Part shown: one piece after another, positions 63,502 through 64,000 of the stretch
How the letters are laid out: each line of letters starts with the position of its first letter
How positions within the stretch are numbered: position 1 is the first letter of the stretch
Made by a program: the position numbers and the translations under genes
Notes under the pieces: model-generated
What the model was told of the DNA's origin: nothing
Databases searched by the model: none
Seen by the model: only the letters and a program-made list of their open reading frames with translations
Assembly (NCBI RefSeq): GCF_946892675.1
Contig: NZ_CAMPOV010000001.1
Span: 2,392,033-2,456,032, forward strand
DNA from: Arthrobacter sp. Marseille-P9274
GTDB taxonomy: Bacteria; Actinomycetota; Actinomycetes; Actinomycetales; Micrococcaceae
DNA length: 64,000 bases
Reading direction: 5' to 3'

Positions 63502-64000
63502 TCAGAGGTTGGCGAACGCCTGTTCGAGGTCGGCGATCAGGTCCTCGACGTCCTCGATGCCCACGGAGAGCCGGATCAGGTTCTCCGGCACGGCGAGCTC
63601 GGTGCCCTTGACGGACGCGTGCGTCATCTGGGACGGGTAGTTGACCAGCGACTCGATGCCGCCGAGGGACTCGGCCAGCGTGAACACGCGGGTCGATTCG
63701 GCGATCTTGCGGGCGGCGGCCTCTCCTCCGTTGAAGGAGACGGACACCATTCCGCCGAAGCGGCGCATCTGCTTCTTGGCCAGCTCGTGGCCCGGATGGT
63801 CGGGCAGGCCCGGGTAGTAGACGGCTTCCACCTCGGGCCGGCCCTGCAGCCATTCGGCGACGGCCTGCGCATTGGACGAGTGCCGGTCCATGCGGACGCC
63901 GAGGGTCTTCAGGCCGCGCGTGGTCAGGAACGCATCGAGCGGGCCGGAGACCGCGCCCACGGCAAACTGGACGAAGCCGACCTTCTCGGCCAGTTCGTCG
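63502..64000 (-). CDS. Cystathionine gamma-synthase or gamma-lyase, C-terminal part
   Basis: The last 165 codons of a Cys/Met metabolism PLP enzyme; the 5' part lies outside the window. The protein ends VPENLIRLSVGIEDVEDLIADLEQAFANL, a family hallmark, and has SLGGIESLVNYPSQMTHASV near residue 100 of the visible part. The visible FLTTRGLKTLGVRMDRHSSNA segment is also typical. Synthase and lyase cannot be told apart from this half. Confidence 0.9.
   Translation of the reverse strand, partial: DELAEKVGFVQFAVGAVSGPLDAFLTTRGLKTLGVRMDRHSSNAQAVAEWLQGRPEVEAVYYPGLPDHPGHELAKKQMRRFGGMVSVSFNGGEAAARKIAESTRVFTLAESLGGIESLVNYPSQMTHASVKGTELAVPENLIRLSVGIEDVEDLIADLEQAFANL

Overview
The window is a high-GC chromosomal segment of an actinobacterium, most likely a member of the Micrococcaceae (Arthrobacter and relatives). 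The evidence is the high GC content, frequent GTG and TTG starts, mycothiol synthase (mshD), a GlnR-type regulator, the order trpT-secE-nusG-rplK-rplA, the hadA/hadB dehydratase pair, and an RpoB starting at TTG with an actinobacterial rifampicin region. The species cannot be fixed from the sequence alone. There is no phage, plasmid, CRISPR array or defence island. The only mobile element is one intact-looking IS3-family insertion sequence.

Layout. (1) 1-7829, minus strand: a catabolic cluster for 4-hydroxybenzoate and protocatechuate, read IclR regulator, pobA, pcaH, pcaG, pcaB, pcaD, pcaC, pcaF, pcaI (cut by the window edge). Hairpins split it into at least pobA, pcaHGBDC and pcaFI sections, and a palindrome resembling PcaR sites lies before pcaF. 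(2) 7979-15497, minus: rpoC and rpoB. (3) 15970-17658, plus: an acetyl-CoA acetyltransferase and a YbaK-type tRNA editing protein, ending at a terminator shared with rplL. (4) 17721-18956, minus: rplL and rplJ with a leader that carries a terminator followed by a U-run. (5) 19024-26077: a Tat-exported GHL10 glycosidase-like protein, a double GNAT protein, the broken tail of a PHB-depolymerase-like esterase, a GH15 enzyme and an MFS transporter. (6) 26170-27608: the IS3 element, sitting in the loop of the rplA terminator. (7) 27644-30462, minus: rplA, rplK, nusG, secE and tRNA-Trp. (8) 30756-41279: an aminotransferase, a flavin monooxygenase, a LiaFSR-like envelope-stress module built from PspC domains, phosphofructokinase, ygfZ and a nitrobindin. 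(9) 41356-49319: a membrane protein, glnR-like, mshD, ppk, a Nudix/phosphatase fusion, ferritin, thyA and dfrA. (10) 49387-57013: asd, murB, hadB/hadA, a DJ-1 protein and a MarR/MFS efflux pair. (11) 57244-64000: tRNA-Met, tRNA-Thr, a DEAD-box helicase, padR/fadH, a MOSC protein and a partial cystathionine gamma-synthase or lyase.

How the parts work together. The pob/pca genes should convert 4-hydroxybenzoate through protocatechuate to 3-oxoadipyl-CoA and then to succinyl-CoA and acetyl-CoA. The ribosomal, RNA polymerase, SecE, NusG and tRNA genes form the normal transcription and translation core. The PspC sensor kinase, LuxR-type regulator and PspC/LiaF proteins look like one cell-envelope stress circuit.

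I found no convincing new multi-gene system. The most notable items are small-scale. An IS element has split a terminator hairpin exactly in its loop. A 16-bp triplication breaks the end of an esterase-like gene. Apparent one-base frame disruptions affect a PspC/LiaF gene and the first codons of secE. There is a probable L10 leader attenuator, a near-perfect MarR operator, and a set of genes whose -10 box lies 6-7 nt before the start codon, which suggests leaderless mRNAs. All calls come from reading the sequence; no database search was run.
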